Of a stretch of 64,000 nt of DNA, positions 8,766 through 16,937 are shown in pieces. The stretch comes from JAEUMD01 sp050246945 (GTDB taxonomy: Bacteria > Pseudomonadota > Alphaproteobacteria > Rhizobiales > Hyphomicrobiaceae). The notes below the pieces were generated by a model. That model was given only the letters and a program-made list of their open reading frames with translations. It did not search any database and had not been told where the DNA came from. How positions within the stretch are numbered: position 1 is the stretch's first letter; every line of letters starts with the position of its first letter. The position numbers and the translations under genes are program-made. The DNA lies in NCBI GenBank assembly GCA_050246945.1, contig JBFWVC010000019.1:1-64000 (forward strand). Reading direction: 5' to 3'.

Positions 8766-9713
8766 TCAGGTTCCCGCGATGCGCTCGCGGTAACGCACAC
8801 GATAGAGCAAGCGTGTCGCCGAGTCGTCGTTCTCGAACGCGGTGCGGGTGTGCAGCACGTTGTTGGACAGGAGACCCTCGCCCGGCTCCATCTTGTATTT
8901 GATGATCAGTTCTTCTTCCTCGTGCGTCAGGAGGCGGTTCAACAGTGCCACGGCTGCACCAGTGTCCTCGTCGTCGCGCCAGATGATATTCCGCGCGCGC
9001 GCCGTGTAGCGCATTGTTAGCCGTCCTGCGGCATCGATCATGAATACCGGCCCGGTCGAGACAGGCCGCACGCTGCCGTCCTCTTCGATGCTCTCAGGGA
9101 TTGTCATGGCTTCGGGATGCAACATGGCCGCTACCAATGCACGGCCCTTGTCGCGCAGTCTGATGTAAGCGATTTCGGGATCGAGCAGCGCGTTGATGCC
9201 GCCATCGCGCGCTGGTCTGACGCAATGCAGGATCATCGCCCTTATCGGCGCGCTCGGCGAATTGTAGTAGCCATCGGTATGCCAGGAGAGCGGCTTGTTC
9301 GTGTAGGGGATGAAGCCGCGCTTCGACTGGCTGTCCGTCACTTCGATGGCGACGATTCCGTCGTTCTCCGCCGACCTATGCGCTTCCATGCTGCCCAGGC
9401 CGAATGCCGAGGCGAATTGCCTCAGACCTTTCCTCATCGCAGTATCGCCGGCCGCGGCAGAATCGGGCGCCGTGACATAAATAGCCATGTTGGCGCGAAC
9501 ACATCGCGCGACAAGCGCAGACTTTTCCTCACGAGTGGGCCGGGTCAGGTCTGCGACAGGAACGCGCAGCGCTTCGACGCTTCGTGGATAGCGCTCGAGC
9601 TTCTGCGCGCGCCAAGCTGCGTAGGATAGATTGTCGTCGAGATCGAAAGGCTTAGCTGCAACCCATCCCTCGCCGATTTGAGCCACGGCAGCTGTGGCAG
9701 AATGACCGTTCAT
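8766..9713 (-). CDS. TauD/gamma-butyrobetaine hydroxylase-like Fe(II)/2-oxoglutarate dioxygenase
   Basis: 315 aa. The Fe-binding facial triad is visible as HTD in LSWHTDGYY and a distal His in NNVLHTRTAF, with a 2-oxoglutarate-binding Arg candidate in RLLYRVRY. The substrate cannot be assigned. TauD itself releases sulfite from taurine, so a role in organosulfur cleavage is tempting but is inference. It is the first gene of a minus-strand run leading to cysG and a DsrC paralogue, and it is divergent from dsrA with a 456-bp shared upstream region. Confidence 0.85.
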   Translation of the reverse strand: MNGHSATAAVAQIGEGWVAAKPFDLDDNLSYAAWRAQKLERYPRSVEALRVPVADLTRPTREEKSALVARCVRANMAIYVTAPDSAAAGDTAMRKGLRQFASAFGLGSMEAHRSAENDGIVAIEVTDSQSKRGFIPYTNKPLSWHTDGYYNSPSAPIRAMILHCVRPARDGGINALLDPEIAYIRLRDKGRALVAAMLHPEAMTIPESIEEDGSVRPVSTGPVFMIDAAGRLTMRYTARARNIIWRDDEDTGAAVALLNRLLTHEEEELIIKYKMEPGEGLLSNNVLHTRTAFENDDSATRLLYRVRYRERIAGT

Positions 9714-10169
9714 ACGACTGAACTCCGTTCACAAAGGCAAGGGAAACAAAAAATTTCCCCCAATCTGCGGCAGTGCACCGTCAATTCCCACTAGACAGGT
9801 CGGCAAAAAGCGAACGAAATTGCAAACATGCGCGGTGCTTGATCATAAAATCACTGGCGTTGGACTTTAGGCTTGTGCGATCAACGCTTGCAGTTCTAAT
9901 ATGCAAACCTACGAATATGCAAGAGTGCGACGGTCGCCCGGATTGGATGCAGCTGAGAAGGTGATCATAAGCGCCACGGCTAGTGCCGCGCGACTCCGGT
10001 AAGCCGGTGCGGATGGGACCGCGAGGTCTGCGCCCGGTGCGGGCTCGGCAGGGATGATTAAACTCCCACCGCGCACGAAGAGGGGTACGACTAGGGCGTC
10101 TGGGTCGGCGTCCCGGGAATGCAATCGCAGCCCTCCCTGGATTGGGAGGAAAACGAAGGGAAGAACGCT
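9714..10169. promoter_or_regulatory. Divergent intergenic region between the TauD-like operon and dsrA
   Basis: 456 bp without a credible gene. It must hold the promoters of both operons. I see a repeated ATATGCAA (around 9898 and 9915) and an inverted CTTGCA..TGCAA, which could be regulator sites, but no consensus promoter that I would defend. The last bases carry a GAAGGGAAG ribosome site for dsrA. Confidence 0.45.
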
Positions 10170-11486
10170 ATGGCGGAAGAGGCAAAATTTGCAGGCGTTG
10201 GCAAGGTTGGTGCGGAGTTCGAAAGCCGCGCGACGCCACGGCTTGACGAGCTGGAGGGCGGCCCTTGGCCGAGCTTCGTGACGGGTTTGAAGCGGCTCCG
10301 CGACACCAAGGACAAGCCCTACGCCGAGTACATGAATGACCTGCTCGGCCAGCTTGAGCACTCCTACACCGAGCGTCTCGGCTTCTGGAAAGGCGGCACG
10401 GTTTCCGTGTTCGGATATGGTGGCGGCATCATTCCGCGCTTCTCCGAGGTGGGCGACAAGTTCCCCAAGTCGAAGGAGTTCCACACGCTCCGCGTCATGC
10501 CGCCCGCGGGTTATCACTACACCACCGATATTCTGCGCAAGATGTGCGACATCTGGGAGCGCAATGGTTCGGGCTTGATCGCCTTCCATGGCCAGTCTGG
10601 CGACATCATGTTCCAGGGCACCACCACTGAGGGATGCCAGGCAGCCTTCGACGAACTCAATGAGCTCGGATTTGACCTGGGTGGCGCTGGTCCCGCGTTG
10701 CGCACGTCTATGAGCTGCGTCGGTCACGCGCGCTGCGAGATGTCGATGTTCGATGAGCCGCGCGCCCATCGCGAGATCCTCAACGAGAACGTCTCGGAGA
10801 TCCACCGTCCCGCGCTTCCCTACAAGTTCAAGTTCAAGTTCTCCGGTTGCGCGAACGACTGCGTCAACGCCATTCATCGCGCCGACTTTGCGGTGATCGG
10901 TACGTGGCGTGACGACATCAAGATCAACCAGGACGAGGTCAAGGCCTACGTTGAAGATCACGGGCGCAAGTATACGATCGACCACGTCGTCGCCATGTGT
11001 CCGACCCGCGCCGTCTCCCTGAACGACGACAACACGCTCGAGATCGACAACAAGAGCTGCGTGCGCTGCATGCACTGCATCAACGTCATGCACAAGGCGC
11101 TTGCGCCCGGCGACGATCGTGGCATCTCGATCCTGATTGGTGGCAAGCGCGCACTCAAGATCGGTGATCTCATGGGCACGATGGTCATCCCGTTCATGAA
11201 GCTCGACACCGACGAGGACTTCGACAAGCTCCGCGAGTTCGCCACCAGCATGATCGAGTTCTTCGCCGAGAATGCTCTCGAGCACGAGCGCGTGGGTGAG
11301 ACGATCGACCGTATCGGTCTGCCTGCATTCCTCAATGCCATGGGCATCGAGCCCGATCCCAACATGGTCAAGCATCCGCGCACTTCTTGCTACGTCCGCA
11401 CCGACGACTTCACGGATGAGGCCGAGAAGTACTTCGCTCGAAAGGGCATGAACAAGGATGGCTCGGCACGCGACGCCGCCGAGTAA
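10170..11486 (+). CDS. dsrA: Reverse-type dissimilatory sulfite reductase alpha subunit
   Basis: 438 aa. Forms the cytoplasmic DsrAB siroheme reductase, here probably oxidising DsrC-bound sulfur to sulfite. Siroheme-[4Fe-4S] ligands appear as C183-x5-C189 (CVGHARC) and C227-x3-C231 (CANDC). An inserted ferredoxin domain has C277 (MCPTRAV) and C297/C300/C303 (CVRCMHC). The ATG at 10170 is chosen because of the ribosome site and because homology starts there, although the frame is open 17 codons more. First gene of the dsr operon. The oxidative direction is inferred from co-occurrence with dsrEFH and dsrL. Confidence 0.97.
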   Translation: MAEEAKFAGVGKVGAEFESRATPRLDELEGGPWPSFVTGLKRLRDTKDKPYAEYMNDLLGQLEHSYTERLGFWKGGTVSVFGYGGGIIPRFSEVGDKFPKSKEFHTLRVMPPAGYHYTTDILRKMCDIWERNGSGLIAFHGQSGDIMFQGTTTEGCQAAFDELNELGFDLGGAGPALRTSMSCVGHARCEMSMFDEPRAHREILNENVSEIHRPALPYKFKFKFSGCANDCVNAIHRADFAVIGTWRDDIKINQDEVKAYVEDHGRKYTIDHVVAMCPTRAVSLNDDNTLEIDNKSCVRCMHCINVMHKALAPGDDRGISILIGGKRALKIGDLMGTMVIPFMKLDTDEDFDKLREFATSMIEFFAENALEHERVGETIDRIGLPAFLNAMGIEPDPNMVKHPRTSCYVRTDDFTDEAEKYFARKGMNKDGSARDAAE

Positions 11487-11498
11487 TCGAACGAGATC

Positions 11499-11520
11499 GG
11501 CGGGTCCGAGTGGACCCGCC
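11499..11520 (+). promoter_or_regulatory. Hairpin between dsrA and dsrB
   Basis: A perfect 9-bp stem GGCGGGTCC/GGACCCGCC with a 4-nt loop, 13 bp after the dsrA stop and with no T tract. It could stabilise the processed dsrA message or tune the subunit ratio. Confidence 0.55.
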
Positions 11521-11632
11521 ACGCATATCGCCGATTAAGGGCATGGGGCAGCTTGGCGCCGCGCAGACTTGCCGGTCCACGGTGCCGTGTGTCCGGGCGC
11601 AAGATATATTCGCTAGTCGAGAGGAAATGACG

Positions 11633-12727
11633 ATGAGCCAAGGAGCAGCGACGGCGCCGCCAAAGAAGCGCACGCCGATCGAGTCGGGTGTTCCGGATCC
11701 CAAGCAGTACATGCATCCGGTAATGGTCAAGAACTACGGTCAGTGGGCTTATCACGAGCGGCCGCGCCCGGGTGTATTGAAGCACGTCGCCAAGAGTGGC
11801 GATGAGATCTACACCGTGCGGGCCGGCACACAGCGCCAGATGGATGTCTATACGATCCGCACGTTGTGTGACATCGCTGACAACGTCGGCGACGGATACG
11901 TGCGCTTCACGACGCGCTCCAACATCGAATTCCTAACCTCGAGCTTCGAGAAGGTCCCCGCCCTCATCAAGGCGCTGGGTGAGAAGGGCTTCCCCGTCGG
12001 CGGCACCGGCAACTCGGTGTCAATGATCTCGCATACCCAGGGCTGGCTGCACTGCGACATTCCCGGCACCGATGCTTCGGGCGTCGTAAAAAGCCTCATG
12101 GACATGCTCCACAAGGAGTTCGTCCAGGAGGACATGCCGAACCGCGTGCGCATCACCACGTCCTGCTGCCAGATCAACTGCGGTGGCCAGGGCGACATCG
12201 CCATCAACGTTCAGTATACCAAGCCACCCAAGATCAACCACGACCTTGTCGCCAACGTCTGCGAACGTCCGGCCGTTGTTGCGCGTTGTCCGGTCGCGGC
12301 GATCCGGCCGGCCATGGTCAACGGCAAGCCCTCGCTCGAGGTTGACGAGAAGAAGTGTGTCTGCTGCGGAGCGTGCTATCCGCCGTGCCCGCCCATGCAG
12401 ATCAACGGTGCGGAATCGACCAAGATCGCCATCTGGGTGGGCGGCAAGCACTCCAACGCCCGATCGCGCCCGACATTCCACAAACTGGCAGTCGCCAATC
12501 TGCCGAACAACCCGCCGCGCTGGCCGGAGGTCGAGGAGATCGTTCGCAAAATCCTCTACGCTTACAAGGATGGCGCCAAGGACTGGGAGCGACTGGGCGA
12601 GTGGATCGAGCGCATTGGCTGGCCGCGCTTCTTCGAGGAGACGGGCTTGGCGTTCACCAAGCACCACCTCGATACGTGGACGGGTGCGCGCCATACGATG
12701 AACATGTCGGCGCACGTCCGCTTCTGA
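11633..12727 (+). CDS. dsrB: Reverse-type dissimilatory sulfite reductase beta subunit
   Basis: 364 aa. Partner of DsrA. The siroheme-binding loop contains C178, C179 and C183 (SCCQINCGG) and HTQGWLHC upstream. A ferredoxin domain has CVCCGACYPPCPP. The start at 11633 gives 8 nt spacing from GAGAGG; the ATG two codons earlier is too close to that site. The dsrA-dsrB gap is 146 bp, rather long for tightly coupled subunits, and holds a hairpin. Confidence 0.97.
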   Translation: MSQGAATAPPKKRTPIESGVPDPKQYMHPVMVKNYGQWAYHERPRPGVLKHVAKSGDEIYTVRAGTQRQMDVYTIRTLCDIADNVGDGYVRFTTRSNIEFLTSSFEKVPALIKALGEKGFPVGGTGNSVSMISHTQGWLHCDIPGTDASGVVKSLMDMLHKEFVQEDMPNRVRITTSCCQINCGGQGDIAINVQYTKPPKINHDLVANVCERPAVVARCPVAAIRPAMVNGKPSLEVDEKKCVCCGACYPPCPPMQINGAESTKIAIWVGGKHSNARSRPTFHKLAVANLPNNPPRWPEVEEIVRKILYAYKDGAKDWERLGEWIERIGWPRFFEETGLAFTKHHLDTWTGARHTMNMSAHVRF

Positions 12728-12740
12728 CGTGGGATGAAAG

Positions 12741-12772
12741 CCCGCCGATGTGACATATGTCACTGCGGCGGG
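12741..12772 (+). promoter_or_regulatory. Nested palindrome between dsrB and dsrE
   Basis: CCCGCC...GGCGGG encloses a perfect 14-bp palindrome GTGACATATGTCAC (12750-12763). As RNA it forms a strong hairpin 13 bp after the dsrB stop. As DNA the inner palindrome looks like an operator for a dimeric regulator. Confidence 0.55.
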
Positions 12773-12885
12773 AACACGTCTTGCTAAGACTTCCGGCAGT
12801 GGCCGCATTTGGCACCGGCTCGTGGAGGGTCGGCTGACGGCCGCTGCCAAGAACAAGAATGACAAAACAGGGGAGAGGTGCGGCT

Positions 12886-13284
12886 GTGAAGCTCAGCATC
12901 CTGGTAAATGAGGGGCCGTACACGCATCAGGCGTCGGATTCGGCCTACCAGTTCACAAAGTCGGCCCTGGAAAAGGGCAACGAGATCTTTCGCGTCTTCT
13001 TCTATAACGACGGAGTGAATAACGGCACGCGTCTGACGGTGCCGCCGCAGGATGACCGCAACATCCAGAAGAACTGGTCCGAGCTCGCCGAGAAGTACAA
13101 GCTCGACCTCGTTGTCTGCATCGCCGCAGCCCAACGCCGCGGCATCCTCGATGAGGGCGAGGCGAAGCGCCATGCCAAGGGCGAAGGCGCCGCCAATATC
13201 GCACCTGGCTTCCGCATCTCCGGCCTCGGTCAGCTGATCGAGGCAGGCATCGAGGCAGACCGCCTCGTCGTGTTCGGCGACTGA
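12886..13284 (+). CDS. dsrE: Sulfurtransferase subunit DsrE
   Basis: 132 aa. Catalytic subunit of the DsrE2F2H2 hexamer, which relays sulfane sulfur to DsrC. The active Cys is C78 in LVVCIAAAQRRG, the position established for DsrE of Allochromatium. I chose GTG at 12886, preceded by GGGAGAGG, since the protein then starts VKLSILVNEGPYTHQASDSAYQF like the family. An ATG nine codons earlier lacks support. Cytoplasmic, in the dsr operon directly before dsrF. Confidence 0.95.
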   Translation: MKLSILVNEGPYTHQASDSAYQFTKSALEKGNEIFRVFFYNDGVNNGTRLTVPPQDDRNIQKNWSELAEKYKLDLVVCIAAAQRRGILDEGEAKRHAKGEGAANIAPGFRISGLGQLIEAGIEADRLVVFGD

Positions 13285-13295
13285 GGGGAAAGAAG

Positions 13296-13703
13296 ATGTC
13301 GGAAGTGAAGAAATTCCTCTACGTCAACCGCAAGGCTCCCTATGGCACGATTTACGCCCTGGAGAGTCTAGAGGTCGTGCTGATTGGAGCGGCTTTCGAT
13401 CAGGCCGTCAGCCTTGCATTCATCGACGATGGGGTCTTCCAGCTCGCCAAGGGACAGGACACCAAGGGGTTGGGTGTGAAGAACTTCTCATCCACGTTCC
13501 GGGCGCTGGGCGATTACGGCGTGACCAAACTCTATGTCGAGAAGGAATCGCTCGCAGAACGTGGCCTCAGCGAGGGCGACCTGATGCCAATCACCTACGA
13601 GGACGAGAACGACGGCTTCGCCGAGAAGCCGTCCCTGATCTTCGTGGACCGCGCTGAAATGGCGCGCGTGATGCGCGACCAGGATGTTGTCCTGAGCTTC
13701 TGA
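13296..13703 (+). CDS. dsrF: Sulfur relay protein DsrF
   Basis: 135 aa, typical length. DsrE/TusC-like fold (YGTIYALESLEVVLIGAAFDQAVSLAFIDDGVFQL). It has no cysteine, as expected for a structural subunit of the DsrEFH complex. It starts 11 bp after dsrE with GGGGAAAG upstream. Confidence 0.95.
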   Translation: MSEVKKFLYVNRKAPYGTIYALESLEVVLIGAAFDQAVSLAFIDDGVFQLAKGQDTKGLGVKNFSSTFRALGDYGVTKLYVEKESLAERGLSEGDLMPITYEDENDGFAEKPSLIFVDRAEMARVMRDQDVVLSF

Positions 13704-13729
13704 CGTTGGAAATATTGAGGGTTAGCGCA

Positions 13730-14038
13730 ATGTCGACATTGCACATGGTCAACAAGTCACCGTTCGAGCGCAACGCCATGCAAAGTTGCCTCGAGCACAC
13801 CCTGGAGGGTGATGGCGTGATCCTGTTCGAGGACGGCGTCTACGGCGCGGTCAAGGGCAGTTCGGTGACTGGTTTGATCGAGAAGAAGGCTGGCACGGTG
13901 AAGGTATACGTGCTCGGCCCCGATCTTGCCGCGAGGGGCATCACCGACGGCCGTATCGTCGATGGTATCACCGTCGTGGACTACCCGGGCTTCGTCGATC
14001 TCGTTACGACGCACGAGAGGACGCAGTCCTGGCTGTGA
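13730..14038 (+). CDS. dsrH: Sulfur relay protein DsrH
   Basis: 102 aa, TusB/DsrH family. A conserved C20 is present (FERNAMQSCLEHTLEGDGVILFEDGVY). The ATG at 13730 restores the normal family N-terminus; the frame extends 8 codons upstream. Third subunit of the DsrEFH hexamer, 26 bp after dsrF. Confidence 0.94.
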   Translation: MSTLHMVNKSPFERNAMQSCLEHTLEGDGVILFEDGVYGAVKGSSVTGLIEKKAGTVKVYVLGPDLAARGITDGRIVDGITVVDYPGFVDLVTTHERTQSWL

Positions 14039-14108
14039 ATGGCATTCGCCATTCGACGCGCTCCACATTGGGGCCAACCAAATTCGCGAACCTATAGGGA
14101 GACAAGCG

Positions 14109-14441
14109 ATGGCATACACTGTGAATGGAAACACCATTGAGCATGACGAGGAAGGCTACCTCACCGACCTCAATGAGTGGAGCGAGGAGATTGCCCTCGA
14201 GATCGCCAAGGCGCAGAACCTCGAGATGAACGAGGAGCGCTGGGAAGTCGTCAACTTTCTTCGCAACTACTACGACGAGTACCAGGTCGCTCCGGCGATC
14301 CGCGTGCTCACGAAGGCTCTGGCCAAGACCATGGGTCCGGAGAAGGGCAACAACAAGTATCTCTATGAGCTCTTCCCGTACGGACCTGCCAAGCAGGCGT
14401 GCATGATCGCCGGTCTGCCCAAGCCCACGGGCTGCGTCTGA
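14109..14441 (+). CDS. dsrC: DsrC, canonical two-cysteine sulfur carrier
   Basis: 110 aa. The C-terminal arm KQACMIAGLPKPTGCV carries C98 and penultimate C109, 11 residues apart, the pair that forms the DsrC trisulfide with sulfite sulfur. It receives sulfur from DsrEFH and is substrate for DsrAB and DsrMKJOP. This is the only one of three DsrC-family genes in the window with cysteines. It lies 70 bp after dsrH, with GGGAGAC upstream. Confidence 0.97.
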   Translation: MAYTVNGNTIEHDEEGYLTDLNEWSEEIALEIAKAQNLEMNEERWEVVNFLRNYYDEYQVAPAIRVLTKALAKTMGPEKGNNKYLYELFPYGPAKQACMIAGLPKPTGCV

Positions 14442-14468
14442 CCGGCAAAGCCGTCGCTTGAAAGCTCA

Positions 14469-14521
14469 CCCCCGCGCGGCATGAGAAGTGCCGGACGCGA
14501 ACCGTACCGTGCGCGCGGGGG
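14469..14521 (+). promoter_or_regulatory. Strong GC hairpin between dsrC and dsrM
   Basis: A perfect 10-bp stem CCCCCGCGCG (14469-14478) / CGCGCGGGGG (14512-14521) closes a 33-nt loop. It probably protects or attenuates the message, allowing much more DsrC than membrane complex. No T tract follows. Confidence 0.6.
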
Positions 14522-14558
14522 ATCTTCGGGGGGAAGACACTGTTAAGGAGGCGTGCCC

Positions 14559-15296
14559 GTGCTTACGGGACTTTATGCACTCTTGTTCTATGTGGCGACT
14601 GCCGTTCTGATCGGCGGATTGGCGTATCGCATCCGCCTGTATTGGACGACGCCTGCGCCGCTGAAGATCCCGACCACGCCCGCGCCCACGACCCAAACCG
14701 GCGTCGTATTCCGCTTGGCGCGGGAGGTCGTGCTGTTCGAGAGCTTGTTCAAGGCCAATAAGTGGATCTGGGTCTTTGGGTGGATCTTCCACTTCGGGCT
14801 CCTGATCGTGCTGGTGCGTCACCTCCGCTATTTCGTCAATCCTGTGCCGGACATGCTGGCTATGATGCAGCCGTTCGGCGTTTATGCCGCGTTCGCCATG
14901 GTCGCCGGGCTTGCCGGACTGTGGGCGCGTCGCTTCCTCGTACCGCGCGTACGCTATATTTCGGCACCCTCTGATCACCTCATGCTGGCGCTTCTGATGG
15001 GCATCGGACTTTCCGGCCTCGCCATGAAATTCGTGGCCCACACGGACATCGTCGCTGTCAAGGCGTTCTTCATTGGCCTGATGACATTCAGCTGGCAGCC
15101 GCTGCCGTCCGATCCCGTCCTGCTCGTGCATCTGACGCTCGTTGCGCTGCTCATGATCATCTTCCCCTACTCAAAGCTGTTGCATGGCGTTGGGCTTTTC
15201 TTCTCGCCAACCCGCAACCAGGCCGATAACCCGCGCGAGAAGCGCCATCTCGCCCCCTGGGCGGCAAAGCTCGAAACTGGTGGAGGGTCGCAATGA
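14559..15296 (+). CDS. dsrM: DsrM, heme-b quinol-interacting membrane subunit of DsrMKJOP
   Basis: 245 aa, five to six transmembrane segments (LYALLFYVATAVLIGGLAYRI, WVFGWIFHFGLLIVLVRHL, FAMVAGLAGLW, LALLMGIGLSGLAM, VHLTLVALLMIIF). Histidines in or near the segments (H at FHFG, RHL, KLLHGVG) are candidates for heme b ligands. Like NarI it should exchange electrons with quinone. The GTG at 14559 is preferred, 7 nt after AAGGAGG; the GTG two codons earlier is too close. Confidence 0.93.
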   Translation: MLTGLYALLFYVATAVLIGGLAYRIRLYWTTPAPLKIPTTPAPTTQTGVVFRLAREVVLFESLFKANKWIWVFGWIFHFGLLIVLVRHLRYFVNPVPDMLAMMQPFGVYAAFAMVAGLAGLWARRFLVPRVRYISAPSDHLMLALLMGIGLSGLAMKFVAHTDIVAVKAFFIGLMTFSWQPLPSDPVLLVHLTLVALLMIIFPYSKLLHGVGLFFSPTRNQADNPREKRHLAPWAAKLETGGGSQ

Positions 15297-15344
15297 TCTT
15301 GGCGCCGTGTTCGATCGAGGCCGCATTGCAGAAGGAGGCGCGCC

Positions 15345-16922
15345 GTGGCTGAGATGGCCGATTTCCTCATCGACGATGGCAAGGTTCCCGATCCGCTCGA
15401 GATGCCCGACATCAAGTGTGGAGCGATGGAAGGCTTGAAACCATTTGTTGCCAAGCCCGAACATCAGGCGGCGCTCGGCTTCCCCGGCGAGTTGGTCGAT
15501 AACTGGCAGGAGAAAGCCATCGACAAGATGGGCGAGCTTCTGACCAAGTATCGTTCGCTCCAGGTCTATCTCGACTCGTGCGTGAAGTGCGGCGCCTGCA
15601 CCGACAAGTGCCACTACTTCCTCGGCACTGGCGACCCCAAGAACATGCCGGTCGCGCGACAGGATCTGCTGCGCTCGGTCTATCGGCGCTACTTCACGTT
15701 TGCCGGCAAGTACTTCCCCAAGCTCGTAGGCGCGCGCGATCTGACCGAGGACGTGCTCGACGAGTGGTACAGCTATTTCCACCAGTGCTCCCAGTGCCGC
15801 CGCTGCTCGGTCTATTGCCCATATGGCATCGATACCGCGGAGGTCTCCATGGCCGCGCGCGAGATCATGGATACGGTCGGCAAGGGACAGAAGTACTGTA
15901 ACGAGATCATCGGCAAGGTCTACAAGATCGGCAACAACCTCGGCTTGCCCAAGAAGGCGATCGAATCCACGCTGGAGGGCCTTGAGGAGGAGCTCGAGGA
16001 GGAAACGGGTCTCAAGATCCGAATGCCCATCGACGAGCCCGGCGCCGAGATACTCTTGGTGACACCATCGGCCGACCTGTTCGCAGAGCCGCACATCCAG
16101 GGTCTGATGGGCTACGCCAAGGTTTTTCACGAGGCCGGTGTCACCTGGACGCTTTCCTCGTATGCTTCCGAGGCGGCCAACTTCGGCATGTTCATCGGCT
16201 CTTACGAGAACATGCGCGAGGTTTCGTTGCGCATCCGTAAGGCCGCCGAGGATCTGGGCGTCAAGCGCATCGTGTTTGGTGAGTGCGGCCATGCGTGGCG
16301 CGTCGCCTACTCTTTCCTCAACACGCTTGCCGGTCCGTTCGACTTCCTCGACCCGCGCTATCCTGCGCCGCAGCATATCTGCGAGTTCACCTATGACATG
16401 ATGAAGGAAGGCAAGCTTCGCTTCGACAAGTCGAAGAACGATGCCTATCGCCTCACCTTCCACGACAGCTGCAACGTCGCGCGTGCTTCGCGCATGGGCG
16501 ACATGCCGGGTGGGCAGTTTGAGCTGCCGCGCGCGATCCTGCGCGCTACGTGCAACCACTATTTCGACATGGCAGCCGACACCATCAAGGAGTCGACCTT
16601 CTGCTGCGGCGGCGGTGGTGGCTTGTTGACCGACGATCTCATGGACATCCGCGTCAAAGGTGCCCAGCCGCGCATGCGGGCCCTGCAGCAGGTGCGAGAG
16701 GACCATGGCGTAACGCACATGGCCGCCATCTGCGCGATCTGCAAGGCGCAGTTCACGAAGGTCATGCCGCACTATGGCTTCGACATGGATTCGATCCTGT
16801 CCGTCCATCAGATGGTCGCCAATGCGATCGTGATGACGGGATCCATTCAGGAGAGAGAGCTGCAGGAAAAGCAGCTTGAACAGAAATCTGACGCTGCTGC
16901 CGCCGAGGGCCAGGCCGCATAA
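15345..16922 (+). CDS. dsrK: DsrK, HdrD-like catalytic iron-sulfur subunit
   Basis: 525 aa, starting at GTG with GAAGGAGG upstream. Two [4Fe-4S] ferredoxin motifs (CVKCGACTDKC from C79, CSQCRRCSVYC from C148) are followed by two cysteine-rich CCG regions (GECGHAW..FHDSCNVAR; FCCGGGGGL..CAICK) typical of heterodisulfide reductase-type catalysis. It is thought to interconvert the disulfide and dithiol forms of DsrC at the cytoplasmic face. It lies 48 bp after dsrM. Confidence 0.96.
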   Translation: MAEMADFLIDDGKVPDPLEMPDIKCGAMEGLKPFVAKPEHQAALGFPGELVDNWQEKAIDKMGELLTKYRSLQVYLDSCVKCGACTDKCHYFLGTGDPKNMPVARQDLLRSVYRRYFTFAGKYFPKLVGARDLTEDVLDEWYSYFHQCSQCRRCSVYCPYGIDTAEVSMAAREIMDTVGKGQKYCNEIIGKVYKIGNNLGLPKKAIESTLEGLEEELEEETGLKIRMPIDEPGAEILLVTPSADLFAEPHIQGLMGYAKVFHEAGVTWTLSSYASEAANFGMFIGSYENMREVSLRIRKAAEDLGVKRIVFGECGHAWRVAYSFLNTLAGPFDFLDPRYPAPQHICEFTYDMMKEGKLRFDKSKNDAYRLTFHDSCNVARASRMGDMPGGQFELPRAILRATCNHYFDMAADTIKESTFCCGGGGGLLTDDLMDIRVKGAQPRMRALQQVREDHGVTHMAAICAICKAQFTKVMPHYGFDMDSILSVHQMVANAIVMTGSIQERELQEKQLEQKSDAAAAEGQAA

Positions 16923-16937
16923 CGGAGGTTACGACCC

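Noticed and set aside
9839..9854. FNR-like box TTGAT..ATCA upstream of dsrA
   Set aside because: The half-sites are six bases apart instead of four and the second half ends in C, so it does not fit the consensus.
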